NCBI GenBank assembly: GCA_015680685.1
Contig: MNCI01035790.1
Span: 104,023 to 138,515 of the forward strand
DNA length: 34,493 nucleotides
Direction: 5' to 3'
DNA from: Gnetum montanum
Taxonomy: Eukaryota; Streptophyta; Gnetopsida; Gnetales; Gnetaceae
The notes under the pieces were generated by a model. It saw nothing but the letters and a program-made list of their open reading frames with translations, ran no database searches and was not told the DNA's origin. A program made the position numbers and the translations under genes. Positions 11,497 to 22,386 of the stretch are shown piece by piece. How positions within the stretch are numbered: the stretch's first letter is position 1; the number at the start of each line of letters is the position of its first letter.

Positions 11497-13833
11497 ATGA
11501 ACATGGGAGCACCGTCACCGCGGCGGCGCCACTGGGGTGCGTATCGGTAGTGGCTGGCACAGGATCGATAGTGGAGTCATGTTTGGCAACGTTAGCCCTG
11601 CTGGGGCTGTTGGCACTGGACCTATACAAATCCAGGCAGCGCAACACTCCCTGGCTGCCTGCCAAGTTCCTCATAATAAACACGCTGTCAACGCAGCTCA
11701 TGAACATCTGTACTCAACACGCCTACGCCTACTTCCGGCTGGCCAGCTTCAAGTGCCTTCTCAAAGAAGATGTGATCGACACGGCGTGTCTAATCAATGA
11801 AAAGAGGGCGCTGTTCGTGATGGCCAAGGCCAGTATATGCATGTTCACGGCCTATGCTGGCTTCCGCCGTGGACGGCTACGACGTTGGGCAGATGCTGGA
11901 CGGCTCCATGAAGGGCACCGCCTTCCATGGCTGGGGCGATGTCGTCGGGTGGGGCATTTCCGTCGTCACAAACGTGGTTCGCAGCTTGTTCGAGATCTAT
12001 TTCGCCGTCGTGGCGCAGCAACTGGACAAGGACGGAAAGTTGGACAAGGGCTTTGCCGTGCGCCTCGTACTTATGAACATCGTTTTCTCGGTGTGCATGC
12101 TGTTGCAGCTGCTGAGCCTGGCGACCTCTCTTTTGGCGTCCATGGCCGTCAGGGACATGGCCAACATGCACCTGCCCAACCTGTACCAAAGCTGCGCCCT
12201 GGCCATGGACGAGTCGTCGGCCGAGACACCCACCCATGGCTATGATGAAAATAATAATAAATCGACAGTTGTGAACCAGAAGCTGCTGCGCTTCTGGCTC
12301 GCGGTGCGCACATGGCGACCCAGCTGCGTCATCTCGCGCTCTGTGCTCAGCTGTTCGGCCTTCTTCTTGGTAACGACGTGCCTTGTCATGTCTCTGGTGG
12401 AGGTGGGGAAGAACATTACCTATTTGAGCAAGGATCCGTGGTTGGTGCTGTTTGTACCCGTGCTGATGGCGTTTGTTGTTTGTACCTGGGCCGTTGTTGC
12501 CTGGCGCTGGGTGCAGGCCATTAGCTGCAACCCCCGTCTGCTGCGCGGCGTCTCTGCTTTTTTCCAGGTCGAAGATTTGTGGCTGCGTGTTCTGCATGAC
12601 CTTCGAGACGATCCCGCTTCGTTTTTCAACGCAGAAGACAGCGTGGTTTTAAAATGGGTGTTCAAGGTAGTCAAGGTGATGCGTCTGGAAAAGCTCATCC
12701 TGCTACTGGAGCTCACCCGGACATTCAGTGTGCAGTTTAGCAAACTTTGCTGGCTCATATGTGAGGCCTCGGCTTTGAGCACTGTGCTACGCAGAATTAC
12801 CCTAAGTAAAAAGCAGTGCAAGGTGTATTATAACCTTAATAACTGCGATGTTTCGCCTGTGTCCAAAGAGACCGACATCTCCGTCGCCGAGTTCCGCACT
12901 TTTAGAGACTCTTTGTTGTTTTTGCCTTCTGAAAGTGCGCAGGGAGTCTATATTGCAAATGTGGACTTTATCCGGTCCGCAAGCCGCGACCTGAATGAGG
13001 CCTGGGAGCACGGTAAGAAACTAGTACATCTCAGATGGCTGCTGCGGCAGGCACCTGCTGACTTTGAAGCAAAAGCCAAGGCCTACATCAATATTAGAGA
13101 ACCCACTACCACTGGAAATGGTTCCGACGGAAATTCTGCCATTGGACGGGGCTCCAGAATGCTGACGGCAGTCTCACTTCTGACTATTTTGGTCTATTTT
13201 TCGCAAGCGTATATATTAACTTACGACTCGGATTATCTTTTGAAAATGTACGCAGATGCACTCCATGAAGCGTGGGATATCATGGTTTACACAGATTTAG
13301 TAAAAATGGGACCGTCAGCGTACCAAGTCATCAAGGCCGCCAACAGTGTGCTGCCGGGCCTCAAAGGCCCACTCCGCCTCAAAGGCCCACTCCGCAGATG
13401 CTGGCTCAGCCGTGGTCTTCCTCTTACAAACATCCAAACTTCGGCTGACGTGCCAGAAGCATTACTACAACTGCAGACAGTAGCTGAGACAGTTGCCAAG
13501 GACCTTGAATATGAAAATGGGTTCGATTCCAAGAAATGGACAAACGTGATTGTTGCTGATGAAATGCAGGGATTATGTACACGTATTTTAAACTCCCATG
13601 CTGTTCATGTTGAAAGCGGTCAGCAACTGCGAAATTTCCTCGAGGAACTTGAAAGTGCTCTTGCTTCTGTTGTACAATCATCCGTATTCGCCAGCCTCCG
13701 TGCTTTCAATTATAGCCTCGAGGGCCTGCAAGGATGCTACATCTTATGGGAAAAGGAGTTAAGGAATTTTTGTAAGGGAACCGCTATGGCTCTCGGGGTG
13801 CTTGAGAGTGAAAAGTTTCCATATTTTCCCTAA
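11497..13833 (+). pseudogene. Multi-pass membrane protein of unknown family, frameshifted
   Basis: The main frame is open for 659 codons (11854-13833), far longer than anything else here, and visibly richer in G+C than its surroundings. The same protein clearly continues upstream in another frame (about 11544-11860; VESCLATLALLGLLALDLY, KFLIINTLSTQLMN, LFVMAKASICMFTAY); joining the two needs removal of one base near 11850 (GCCTATGCTGG). A further problem is the start: the upstream frame has no ATG before its first membrane segment, while ATGs at 11497 and 11503 are in the other frame and hit a TAG at 11548. Hydrophobic segments lie at the front (three), then at main-frame residues of about 29-53, 70-97, 160-182, 195-220 and 435-456; the C-terminal 200 residues are soluble-looking. 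No intron is evident. I do not recognise the family. It may be a recently broken host gene or one with assembly errors. A 250-codon frame on the opposite strand is a shadow. Confidence 0.75.
13360..13395 (+). repeat. 18-bp in-frame tandem duplication in the membrane-protein gene
   Basis: CTCAAAGGCCCACTCCGC occurs twice without a gap, giving LKGPLRLKGPLR in the protein. The two copies are identical, so the event is recent or has been kept uniform, and the frame is preserved. Confidence 0.95.
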
Positions 13834-15316
13834 CTCAGAAATTCTTAGAGGAGCTTATTGTCTCGGTCATTAAGATGTTCTAATCATACTTAAAGTCTTA
13901 AACATCATTGTTCTTTTTAATGTATCCGTTTGCCTATGTCTTAAAGGTGTAGTTAAACTCTTTCCGTTCAACCTCTTTCCGTTCAGATAACGCTAAAAGC
14001 TACAGGATGTATTATGATCCTGACTGCCCATCTTAGTTTATAAATTTATGGAACCCGTCATTTCATGTTTTCACCCCACTCCGTCAACCTTATCATGCCT
14101 GCTATAACTAAGAAGATACAGGCCTAAAGTATTAGCTTGTACATTTGTTAAAGACGCCATATCTCTTGCTTGCATGCCTTGTATGCAAAGAAACTTCTTG
14201 GGATCTTATTTCAATTTCAATTATAAAATCCTTTTTAGACATTGGTTCAGATGCTTTCGGTCATTACTTTGCTGTAATTAATGAGAATAAGAGATTCCCA
14301 CCCTATCGTTTATGTCACATTTTCGTTTTCGGTGATGATTGTTTAAAATATTGTAAATGGCGAAAGTCACATGGCAAGGACCCTAATACTAAACCTCAAT
14401 TTTCCTTTGAAACTTCTCAATTAAGAATCCAAAGACAAAGCATAAATAAATAAGGAAATTTCTTTTATTCACTTTTAAATTAGAGTATAAATATAGAAAG
14501 AAAACACACAATAAGGATTTGTAACCAAACCTAAGAGAATCGGGTGTTGGAACCAAAACCCAGAAATAATTGGAATATAGGTACATTTTAAGATATATAG
14601 TCCAATTAAAACTTTATAACTCAGTATTGCACAGCCACTGAATCAAACCCATGACTTGGAGCTTTGAAAACCCAAGATAATCACTCACTTTCTAATTCTA
14701 TAAGATCATGATTGTTCACAGTGAACGTATAAGACAATGGCCCTGTAAAAAAGAGACTCTTACATTCAAGATCTCTCTAAACACTTTTCAAGCATAGCAT
14801 TGTTGATATCAACTCTCCCATGCTAGCATAGGGCCATGATTAATAAATTTTAACCCTATGACAATTAGAAATCCTATAGGTTTTAACCCATGCAAATTAT
14901 TTGTGATGGTATTATAGATAAAGCAGAGTAAGCTCAACAAATAGTAAGAAAGATGTTGTCAGTGAACTTAATCTAGCAAGTTTTTACTATTCATTTAATA
15001 TATCATTTGTTTCTTTAACTTTAGATAAAAAACTAATGAGAAAGTAAAACTTATGCAACCCACCTAAAACGATGCAAGTCCCAACAACAACAATAATGGC
15101 CACATTTATTATATAACTACATACAGACCCACTTAAATGATTGGACAAAGGTAAGATAATGATAATTAGTATTACTTATTTAAATTTATTTCATTACAAC
15201 ATTAATCCTATAACATGTTTAACGGATAACATTTCACCAAATAACTTGCTTTAATACTGTTTAACTAATAAGATGAGTTTGGTAGGATGATTATTGTTCT
15301 AGATGTTAGATTGAAC
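13834..15316. other. 3' flank and AT-rich spacer inside the inverted repeat
   Basis: Sequence after the stop codon of the membrane-protein gene. CTCTTTCCGTTCA is repeated at about 13959 and 13974. A 102-codon frame (14145-14453) has no recognisable motif and is not called. AATAAATAAGG near 14447 could serve as a poly(A) signal but is far from the stop codon. Otherwise nothing is seen. Confidence 0.5.
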
Positions 15317-16672
15317 CTATGCACAGGAGATTCGCAATTCCGGATAAATTTTGACCAACTGTTCGCGTCGGATTCGGGGAGCGTGTACAGAAGCACATTA
15401 AATTCACAATGGTACGTATTTCATAATTTCCAATGAAATTTTGTCTGGATTTGTACATATACATTGAAATGGTCACCTTGCCTTGCCTTGTACATTGAAA
15501 TGGTCACCTTGCCTTGCCTCGTATTGTTCTTGCCTTTTTAGTTCTTGGGCTGTGTGCATTTTGCAATAAAATCTTACGTATCTTCTCCTGTTCTGAATCA
15601 TACAAAAATTTCATTTCATTGTTAAGTGGCAAGCAAGCAATCAAGATTCATGGCATCAGCATGAGACAGACCACAGAAAACAAGGGAGTACGAATGAATA
15701 AACAAACACACGGAAATCACGAAAGGGCTACTATGGTAACCGAAGGCCGAAGGGGCAAGTATGGATTCGCCTGCCTTTGGGAGCGTCAAAGGTTCCGCCA
15801 GGACTCACATTCACGCGAATGTGTTTATTGTTCATTGTCGGTTTTTGCTCTTTTTCTCATATCTCTGCTGAAAAAAAATAAAACAAAGAAAAAACAAAAC
15901 AGGGTCATCGCCATGGGTCATGAGTCATGGACATGATGATGGATGGATGCTTGTTCAACTTTTTTAAAAATCTGTTTGCTTATAAAGCAACGAAGCCCAC
16001 CGGCACATGGCCAATGGCCATATGCAACCTCATTGTGCTCTTTTTTTACTTTCCCCTTCATCATGATTAGTGCAGATTATTGTAGGTAAGGTGAGTTACT
16101 GGGCTGTCCCTAGTTTAGTTAAGTTGTGTCTTCTTATAATGCGGTCATCTTCATGGTGGCCCTGCAGCACTACTCACATGTAGTCCCTAGGGTGGTACTC
16201 ACAAGTAGTCTTTAAACAAAAGTATTAGCAGACCTGTTTTGTTATAAATTTGGTTGAGGCTTGAGGCTTAATTTCATTTTTGGAAATATTGGATTGAGTA
16301 ACAAAAGGGTTTCATTTTATTGCTGTCATTTTGGTTGTTGCAGAAATTATATGTTTGGCCAGATTATGGCCCCTGAGTAAGGAAATGGATTCAATGCCCT
16401 CCATACCTTTGCAAATTTTCTTGCTTCAGTTTAATGGTAGTTTAATGGTGATATTGCAATCTTTTGTGCAATTTTTAAGCATTAACAATATTTTGGATCT
16501 ACATTTTACTTGTTCTATATTTTACAATGTATTTTTATGATATATGAGATTTAAGTTTTTAAAAAAACTAATATATTTAAATTTTCTCTGTCACGTCCTC
16601 CGCTACGAACCTGTCCCCACTTTTTCTTGAGGGACACATACCCTTCCACGAATTGGATTCTTTTGATGCATA
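15317..16672 (-). repeat. Right arm of the 1.3 kb inverted repeat
   Basis: Matches the reverse complement of 6680-8005. Shared landmarks in plus orientation: ATAAATTTTGA near 15343 (inner end), CATTGAAATGGTCACC near 15462, CAAGATTCATGGCATC near 15641, CACGAAAGGGCTAC near 15719, TTGGCCAGATTATG near 16354 and GAATTGGATTCTTTTGATGC (outer end, 16649-16669). The right arm lacks some bases present on the left near its outer end and has its own 31-bp duplication. A frame at 15514-15936 is partly paralleled in the left arm, but substitutions there are not biased to third codon positions, so I do not call it a gene. Confidence 0.85.
15460..15521 (+). repeat. 31-bp tandem duplication in the right arm
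   Basis: TACATTGAAATGGTCACCTT starts at 15460 and 15491, followed both times by GCCTTGCC. The left arm has only one copy, so this arose after the arms separated. Confidence 0.9.
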
Positions 16673-16895
16673 GGATTGAACCGATCAAGCAAGAATTTGT
16701 ATTTGATGACCTTAAAATTGAGAAAATAACAGACCTTTGAGCGCACGTATGGTTCATTTGCTTGGGGCTACAAAATGCTATTAGTAGCAAAGGTCGTAAA
16801 AATACTCAATCTAAACTAATCATAAGTTCATAGGCATGAGAGATTAATTTTCAAAGTTTCTTCCCCAATTTCATTCAAAACAATCTGCAGTGCTA

Positions 16896-16980
16896 TTAGG
16901 ATACTGCCAAATTATGTTCTCACAATGCTACCAAAATCTTGTTAGGATACTGCCAAATTATGTTCTCACAATGCTACCGT
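16896..16980 (+). repeat. 46-bp tandem duplication
   Basis: TTAGGATACTGCCAAATTAT begins at 16896 and 16942, each copy continuing with GTTCTCACAATGCTACC. The copies are identical over that stretch. Confidence 0.92.
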
Positions 16981-18139
16981 TTATTCTTTGTTGCCTAGTT
17001 CTCCAATCAAATGATTAACATGTGTTTGTACTTTTATCACATAACACCAATCATGAAAGCGTGACGTCTCTTGCTTACCGAACTATGTGCACGGGATTCC
17101 GGTCACTGCAGAAACAAACATTGTCAATACTCCAAAATTCCTGAAACCAGTTGATGCTGTTGTGAGTCTGTCTGAATTTAGAAATTAAGCACTCTGCATT
17201 ACTTGCTGGCTGCTTGTCATGACATGCATAAATCTTGAAAAAACAATAATAATAACCAATCCATGGCAGCAAAGTAAGAATACAAAATCACAAGTGAAAC
17301 CTAACCAAAAATAAAAATTCACCCACCACCTTTTTCTCTCAAAAAAAGCAGGACAAAAACAATGGCAAAAGACAACCCAAGAAAGAGCCAAATCCATGGG
17401 GCCCTACAAAAATTAGCAGTTAATTACCTAAAAACTTAAGAAAAGGCACACCGTCCAACATTAAACATAAACTAAATCAAAGCTTGCATAACAATTCATT
17501 CATGATAAAAATTCAAATTCCAATGCAGGCCATGTGATAGCTTTTCAGGTTCCTCCGTTAAATGTGGTGGAACTTTCCATTCTTTTTCCCTCTGTCCCTT
17601 CTGCCTTCCCATTTTTCACAGAGGCTGAATCCATAAATAAATATGATTTAAGGGATGTTTCTTTGATATGATATCATATGTTTGGACCATATGAAATACA
17701 AGGATTCTATAGCCAACATTTGCGGTTGCTGGTTTGACCTCGTTTAATAGTCTGTACTCCTTTCATTCTCAATGACTGACGTTCACGTGTTCCCCATCAA
17801 TTATTCCCGGGCTGCCCTACAAGCCCGGTCTCTGCATCATCATCTTCATCGCCCTTTCTTAGTTTCTATCAAGATCTATCCCTATGTCTTTTCCCATGAC
17901 CTGTTTCTGCTGCCATTCAAGGAATGCGGGGATTTTTTTTTTTTAACATTGGGAAATAAAACAGACAAATTTGAGAGGAAGGTACAAGGTCAGCTCTGTA
18001 TCTGTTACGTTGTTGTGGATCTGCATCCCGAGAATCGCAAACCAGCAATTTATTGTTCATTACAGCAATTTCTTGCTAACTTGATGTACTATGCAGCATA
18101 CCGCGTAAAGCAGACAACATTGCAAAATTTAAATACAAT

Positions 18140-18186
18140 GCACCAAAAGAGCTTGAATGATTGCACCAAAAGAGCTTGAATGATTG
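18140..18186 (+). repeat. 23-bp tandem duplication
   Basis: GCACCAAAAGAGCTTGAATG begins at 18140 and 18163; two perfect units. Confidence 0.92.
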
Positions 18187-18984
18187 CTGCCTGCATTGGC
18201 AACTCTTTCTACTGTTAACAACCAATAAGAAGCCATGAACCAAATACATATACATCAACGGTTGTCAACGTGCACTTCCTTGCTGCCATTCTACTACCGT
18301 TCAATAAGCAATCACCTTTATTTTAGTTTGTTTTGTTATTTTATTTCAATGCAACTTTCTTTAAATTCCGATTATTTTCTTCCCACTCTCAGAATCTGTT
18401 ATAGTCTATCTCTTGGTCTCAAAGTTTGCTTAGAAATTTCTTTCTCAGTTTAATACTTATGTTCAAAAGAATCTTAATTAAATTAATTATATTTGTCTCT
18501 TTAACAACACAAAGCACTGCATTGCCCTCACTAAGAGTATTCTTGGGTTTTCATACCCATACCAAAGACACATTAGGTAATAGTCTCTTAAAACAAGTTT
18601 TTGAAGTATGCTATCACATGATCCATATTTATGCATCAACAAGCATAAGCAAGGCATTGAAAATTGAGGCCGCATCTTGCTTGTATAGCCTTAACCCAAC
18701 TATCGGCTTTGCTGGTTTGATACAAACTACAAAAAGTGAATTTTATGCTGATTGGGAGTTGCTACAAGTAGTAGCCTCTCAGTCCATTTTAGCTCAAAAA
18801 ATCAACTATGTGCTGACTATGAGTGGCTGCAAGTAGTAACCCTTCTTGGACCATAAAAAGATCAAAAACCCAAAATTTCACCTTTACCAATATGAGTGGC
18901 TATAACTAGAACCCTCTCGCAATGAATTTGAGTGAGTGGCTACAAATAGCATTCTTAGGATCTTCATTGCTTCAATGGATCAGG

Positions 18985-19270
18985 TACTAATTCCTCTTTC
19001 TTCTTGTCCTAACAACCTCTCTTGCTTTTAGCCTCTTAGATATGCTTGAAGTTGCATCTTTTGGAACCTCCTTACTATCCTCCAAATTTTACGCAAGCAC
19101 CCTTTCATGGTATGGAGTCAAATATGAAACATTAAAAATACAAGAAATTGAAAAATCATTTAGGAGATTAATCTCATAGGCATTATCATTCACCTTGACC
19201 TTTATTTGGAATGTTCAAATTTTTCTTTGATTTGAGCTTTGAGTAATTCACACTTCTCAATGCCTCTTTG
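18985..19270 (-). pseudogene. Ty3/gypsy integrase C-terminal tail, fragment
   Basis: Read leftward, the frame VNDNAYEINLLNDFSISCIF followed by NVSYLTPYHERVLA matches the end of plant gypsy integrases, where a DNAY..DLP segment and an NV.DLTPY motif close the polyprotein. After a stop, EDSKEVPKDATSSISKRLK continues like the short tail often seen after that motif. Upstream, only a small charged remnant (KAQIKEKFEH) remains; the catalytic core is not adjacent. A minus-strand gypsy element therefore once lay here, its body lost or displaced by the LTR element to the right. Confidence 0.72.
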
Positions 19271-19449
19271 CTTAAATGTAACAAAATAAGTTACTAATTT
19301 CAAATTGTACTTCTCTTTGGCCCATGTTCTTGATGGTAACAATATTTTTTTGACTTGCGTTTTCTTTCACTTGTCTATTTATTTAAGTTTTGTACTCCAC
19401 AAAATCTGAACTCATATGAGCACAATCATCAAAATTTCTCAACTTATTA

Positions 19450-19480
19450 TGTAACACTCCCTAGCCTAGGCTTAGGCTAG
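19450..19480 (+). repeat. TGTAACAC element end-like sequence with 8-bp hairpin
   Basis: TGTAACACTCCC, a sequence like many plant gypsy LTR starts, is followed at 19461-19480 by CTAGCCTA, a GGCT loop and TAGGCTAG, a perfect 8-bp stem. It may be the start of a truncated plus-strand LTR or a foldback. No partner was found. Confidence 0.3.
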
Positions 19481-19628
19481 AAAGGCATTATTTAAGAAAA
19501 ATTAAATTGTAATTTAATAAAAATGGAAGAAAGCCAAAGAAATTAACAAGAAAAGCAGTATGCATCCATAAAAAAGGTTCAAAGGAGAAAAATAAAAAGA
19601 ATAAATTAAATATAAAATTACAATATGA

Positions 19629-20115
19629 TGAGGAGCTCCCATGGATTCCACAATCCAAGCTCTCCCAAAGTCACAAAACAAAAAATTTGAATAAGAAAAT
19701 GAAAATGAAAGCTTCATTCTTTCACAATTTGAGAATTTACATATGAAAAAAAGCACAATTTCCAAGGACAAACAAGAGATTCAATCCAACTCTCACACAC
19801 TCAATCAAAGTAATCACTCACTCACAAGGATGATCATCAAGGTACCTTGCCAAGATTCTATCTCTTTCTACTCTTCTCTCACTCACTTCTCTCTCCCTAG
19901 ACTCTCTTCGAACTTTCTCTTTCTTTCTCTAGACTCTCTTGATGAAATTGAAGGCACAATGAGTCTATTTATATCTTATTCCCCCTATCTCTTCAACTTT
20001 CTTCCAATTTATCATTCAATTTAATGTTTGTTAACATCTGTGGGAGATGTCTACGAGAAACAGGAGACATCTTTCTCGAGTGTAGAGGTATCAGAGTAGA
20101 CATCTTTAAATCATG
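19629..20115 (-). repeat. Left LTR-like repeat (3' LTR of a minus-strand element)
   Basis: Matches 21846-22300 in the same orientation with point changes and small indels. It starts at TGAGGAGCTC and runs through CTTTCTCTAGACTCTC, TCTATTTATATC and TTATTCCCCCTATCTC to AAATCATGTG. On the minus strand, ATATAAATAGACTC is a good TATA box, so transcription runs leftward. The leftmost bases read CCTCA on the minus strand, giving the expected CA end. Similarity with the right copy stops near 20120. Confidence 0.82.
20045..20105. promoter_or_regulatory. Cluster of AGACATCT/AGATGTCT octamers in the left LTR
   Basis: AGATGTCT at 20045-20052 and AGACATCT at 20065-20072 and 20098-20105. They lie upstream (minus sense) of the TATA box, in the U3 part. 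The same octamer clusters in the right LTR and in an unrelated LTR at 26.7 kb, which suggests a shared enhancer-type signal; function is inferred. Confidence 0.45.
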
Positions 20116-20137
20116 TGTTTCTTCCATGATTTGCAAG

Positions 20138-21440
20138 AATAGAAGATTAAAGAAATTCAAAAGGATTAGGTCTCCTGAAATCAATTTCCCTTCTTCCATC
20201 CTTTCTCCTCTTCTTCACCTTCTTCTTGTTGATGTTTGGAAGACTACCACTTATCTTCCCTTCACCATGAGCATTTCAATGTAGATTATCTTCATGTTGC
20301 TAATCCATTTCATAGCCAAGAAAATCAAGGTTATCAACACCTTTGACAAATTCATCCTTATCATAATGCACAGAAAACATCTCCAATTTCTAGAAAATCA
20401 CATCATTATCAATGTCTTAACCAACATCAATAATGACCTTTCAACTATGAATACCACCATAGCCATCATTATCCCATACAAAATCAAATTCATTACCATC
20501 TTTAGCTTCGCTCTTACTAGCAATGGCATTAAAAATCACATTATTTGTATCAAATAAAATAGGACTTACATTATTATCATAATCACTACAATGATCATGA
20601 TGCACATCATTACTATTGAATAAACCACTACCAAGCTGAAATGAAAAACTAGCATCCATCACACTAGCTTCAACATGAGAGACATTACTACCATCAACAA
20701 GGTAAAGCTCACACTTACTTACCTCTTCATGACTTCTCCCATCCATCTTTGGTTCAACTTGATCTTCAACATGTAGTTATCTAATCTCATTAAAGCTTGA
20801 ATGTTCAAGATCCCAAATATGAATTCCCAATTCCAATGACTTCTCCTCTTTAAAGGAATCATCAACAAGCTTTTCATTCGATTTTGGAGATACCAGGTCA
20901 AAAGATAAACTCTCCTCCATGGATTTAACATTAAATTCATTAAAAACATCATCAAAGCAATTATTCTTTCATATACCTTGGCTAGAAGACTTCCCTATCT
21001 CCCATGAGATAGCCTCAAATTGGCTTAGAATATTCTTTCCCTTTCCACAAGGTATAGAACAATTGCAAAAAGTATGAGAATCGTACCTTCTAGTGATTCT
21101 CTTAACCCTTCTTAGAGAAGTCCCTTGATCCTTACCACCCCTTTGGCTTAGATCCTCCACCTCCCATGACTCATGAGGTAGGAACTCTCCTTGATTAACA
21201 ACATATACTATCTTGGACTTTAACGATCTCTTGGTTCCTTTGATAAAGTCCTTGGTTTCCTTCCTTGAAAACTTGGAGTATTGATCACTCCTTTGCTCAA
21301 TAAGAGATACTTGAGAACTCAATTTTTTCATTGATCTCTACTTCATTAGACCTTACATCCTCTTCCTTTCCTTGATGGCTAGAAGATATTCTCTCAACTC
21401 TTCTCAAAATATCTTTCAAGTTAGTCTTTGATTTCTTCAT
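20138..21440 (-). pseudogene. Single ORF of a compact LTR retroelement, product unknown
   Basis: On the minus strand a coherent reading starts near 21440 (MKKSKTNLKDILRRVERISS, glutamate- and lysine-rich). It shifts frame near 21331 and then stays in one frame from 21331 to 20441, with only a TGA near 20969 and a TAA near 20776. The middle is acidic and aspartate/asparagine-rich (FDDVFNEFNVKSMEESLSFD; CELYLVDGSNVS; FNSNDVHHDHCSDYDNN). It ends near 20138, after another frameshift, in a basic tail KKKVKKRRKDGRRE followed by FRRPNPFEFL. No zinc knuckle, protease, RT or integrase is visible. It sits between two LTR-like repeats behind a primer-binding site, in the place of gag. It may be a gag-only or otherwise non-autonomous element protein; the family is not recognised. 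Confidence 0.55.
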
Positions 21441-21827
21441 ATCTCTTGACAAATCTTGAATTGTCTTCTTCTTTGAAGGTATAATGAAAAATGACCTAAA
21501 ACATAATTCTCACAAAATTCTACAAGGAAAAGTGAAATATTCAAGGGTTTTCAAGGATTGAAACAAGAAATTCTTAGATCTTAAGAGAAACGAGCATAAG
21601 GTCATCAAACCCTAATTATTACAAGCTAATGAATGTCCAATTCCATAATAATCTTTCAATTCTTGAAATATATGACAAACTTAGAGATCAAAGGGAAATT
21701 TTAAAAGCCTAGGACAAGTAGAACAAGTAGCAAGAGAGAATTCATCCAAGCTTGAGAATTTGAATTGATTCTTTGGAATTGAGATGATAATTATTCACTT
21801 GAATGTAATTTTCTTCAATTCCAAGCT

Positions 21828-21840
21828 ACTCTAATACTAA
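21828..21840 (-). other. Decayed primer-binding site (initiator tRNA-Met type)
   Basis: The minus strand reads TTAGTATTAGAGT just inside the right LTR, five bases after its CCTCA end. The plant initiator-Met consensus is TGGTATCAGAGC; the three differences are G-to-A or C-to-T transitions, as expected of methylation decay. It fixes the element's direction as leftward. Confidence 0.7.
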
Positions 21841-21845
21841 TCTAA

Positions 21846-22300
21846 TGAGGAGCTCTCATGGATTCCATAATCCAAGCTCTCTCAAAGTCACAAAATAGCA
21901 AATTTGAATGAGAAAAGGAAAATGAAAGCTTCATTCTTGCTTAAATTAAGAATTTACATATGAAAGGAAGCATAATTTCAAGGAAAGATAATAGATTCAA
22001 TCCAAATCTCACACACTCAATCAATGCAATCACTCATTCACAAGGATAATCATCAAGGCACCTTACCAAGATTCTATCTCTCTCTACTCTTCTCTCACTC
22101 TCTCCCTAGACTCTCTTCAAACTCTCTCTTTCTTTGTTTACACTCTCTTGATTAAATTGAAGGCACAAGGAGTCTATTTATATCTTATTCCCCCTATCTC
22201 TTCATCTTTCCTCCAATTTATCATTTAATTTAATGTCCATGAAAATATGTGGAAGATGTCCTGAGTGTAGAGGTCTCACAGTACACGTCTTCAAATCATG
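21846..22300 (-). repeat. Right LTR-like repeat (5' LTR), possibly extending to 22541
   Basis: Partner of 19629-20115. On the minus strand it carries GATATAAATAGACTCC (TATA box) and ends in CCTCA before the primer-binding site. Similarity to the left copy stops near 22300, but on this side the octamer-rich sequence continues, and a TGATGGGATC (minus, 22541) could be the real LTR start. If so, the left LTR lost the first 240 bp of its U3. Confidence 0.8.
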
Positions 22301-22386
22301 TGGGACGTCTTAGAAGAGATGTCTACAATGTAGATGGAACATCTCACTTACAGATGGGATGTCTCACTTATATATTGAACATCTCC
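22254..22386. promoter_or_regulatory. Dense array of AGATGTCT-type octamers in the right LTR U3
   Basis: Within about 130 bp: AGATGTCC (22254), ACACGTCT (22283), GGACGTCT (22303), AGATGTCT (22317), GAACATCT (22337), GGATGTCT (22357) and GAACATCT (22378), several followed by CACTTA. Such short spaced motifs in front of a TATA box suggest a transcription-factor binding array of the element. Inferred from position only. Confidence 0.5.

Larger units (their letters stand above)
16673..18984. other. Region without a supported gene
   Basis: Outside the inverted repeat. It holds two short tandem duplications listed separately and three loose occurrences of GAGTGGCTRYAA (18820-18950). Frames at 17772-18179 (135 codons) and 18426-18836 (136 codons) show no recognisable domain, no homopolymer-free coding pattern and no relation to neighbours, so they are left out. 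A T run lies at 17933-17944. Confidence 0.5.

Noticed and set aside
11845-12597. 250-codon frame on the minus strand
   Set aside because: Opposite-strand shadow of the GC-rich membrane-protein gene; it is rich in His, Gln and Arg, as shadows are, and has no motif.
14145-14453. 102-codon frame after the membrane-protein gene
   Set aside because: No relation to the gene upstream, no motif, AT-rich codons typical of the spacer.
15514-15936. 140-codon frame in the right inverted-repeat arm, partly open in the left arm too
   Set aside because: Differences between arms are not biased to third codon positions and the frame breaks in both arms after about 50 shared codons.
17772-18179. 135-codon plus-strand frame
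   Set aside because: No recognisable domain, crosses a poly-T run and a perfect 23-bp duplication at its end, and has no support from context.
19461-19480. Hairpin as a possible Helitron 3' end
   Set aside because: No CTRR terminus lies about 10 bases after it, and the only Helitron here has its 3' end on the other side of the window.
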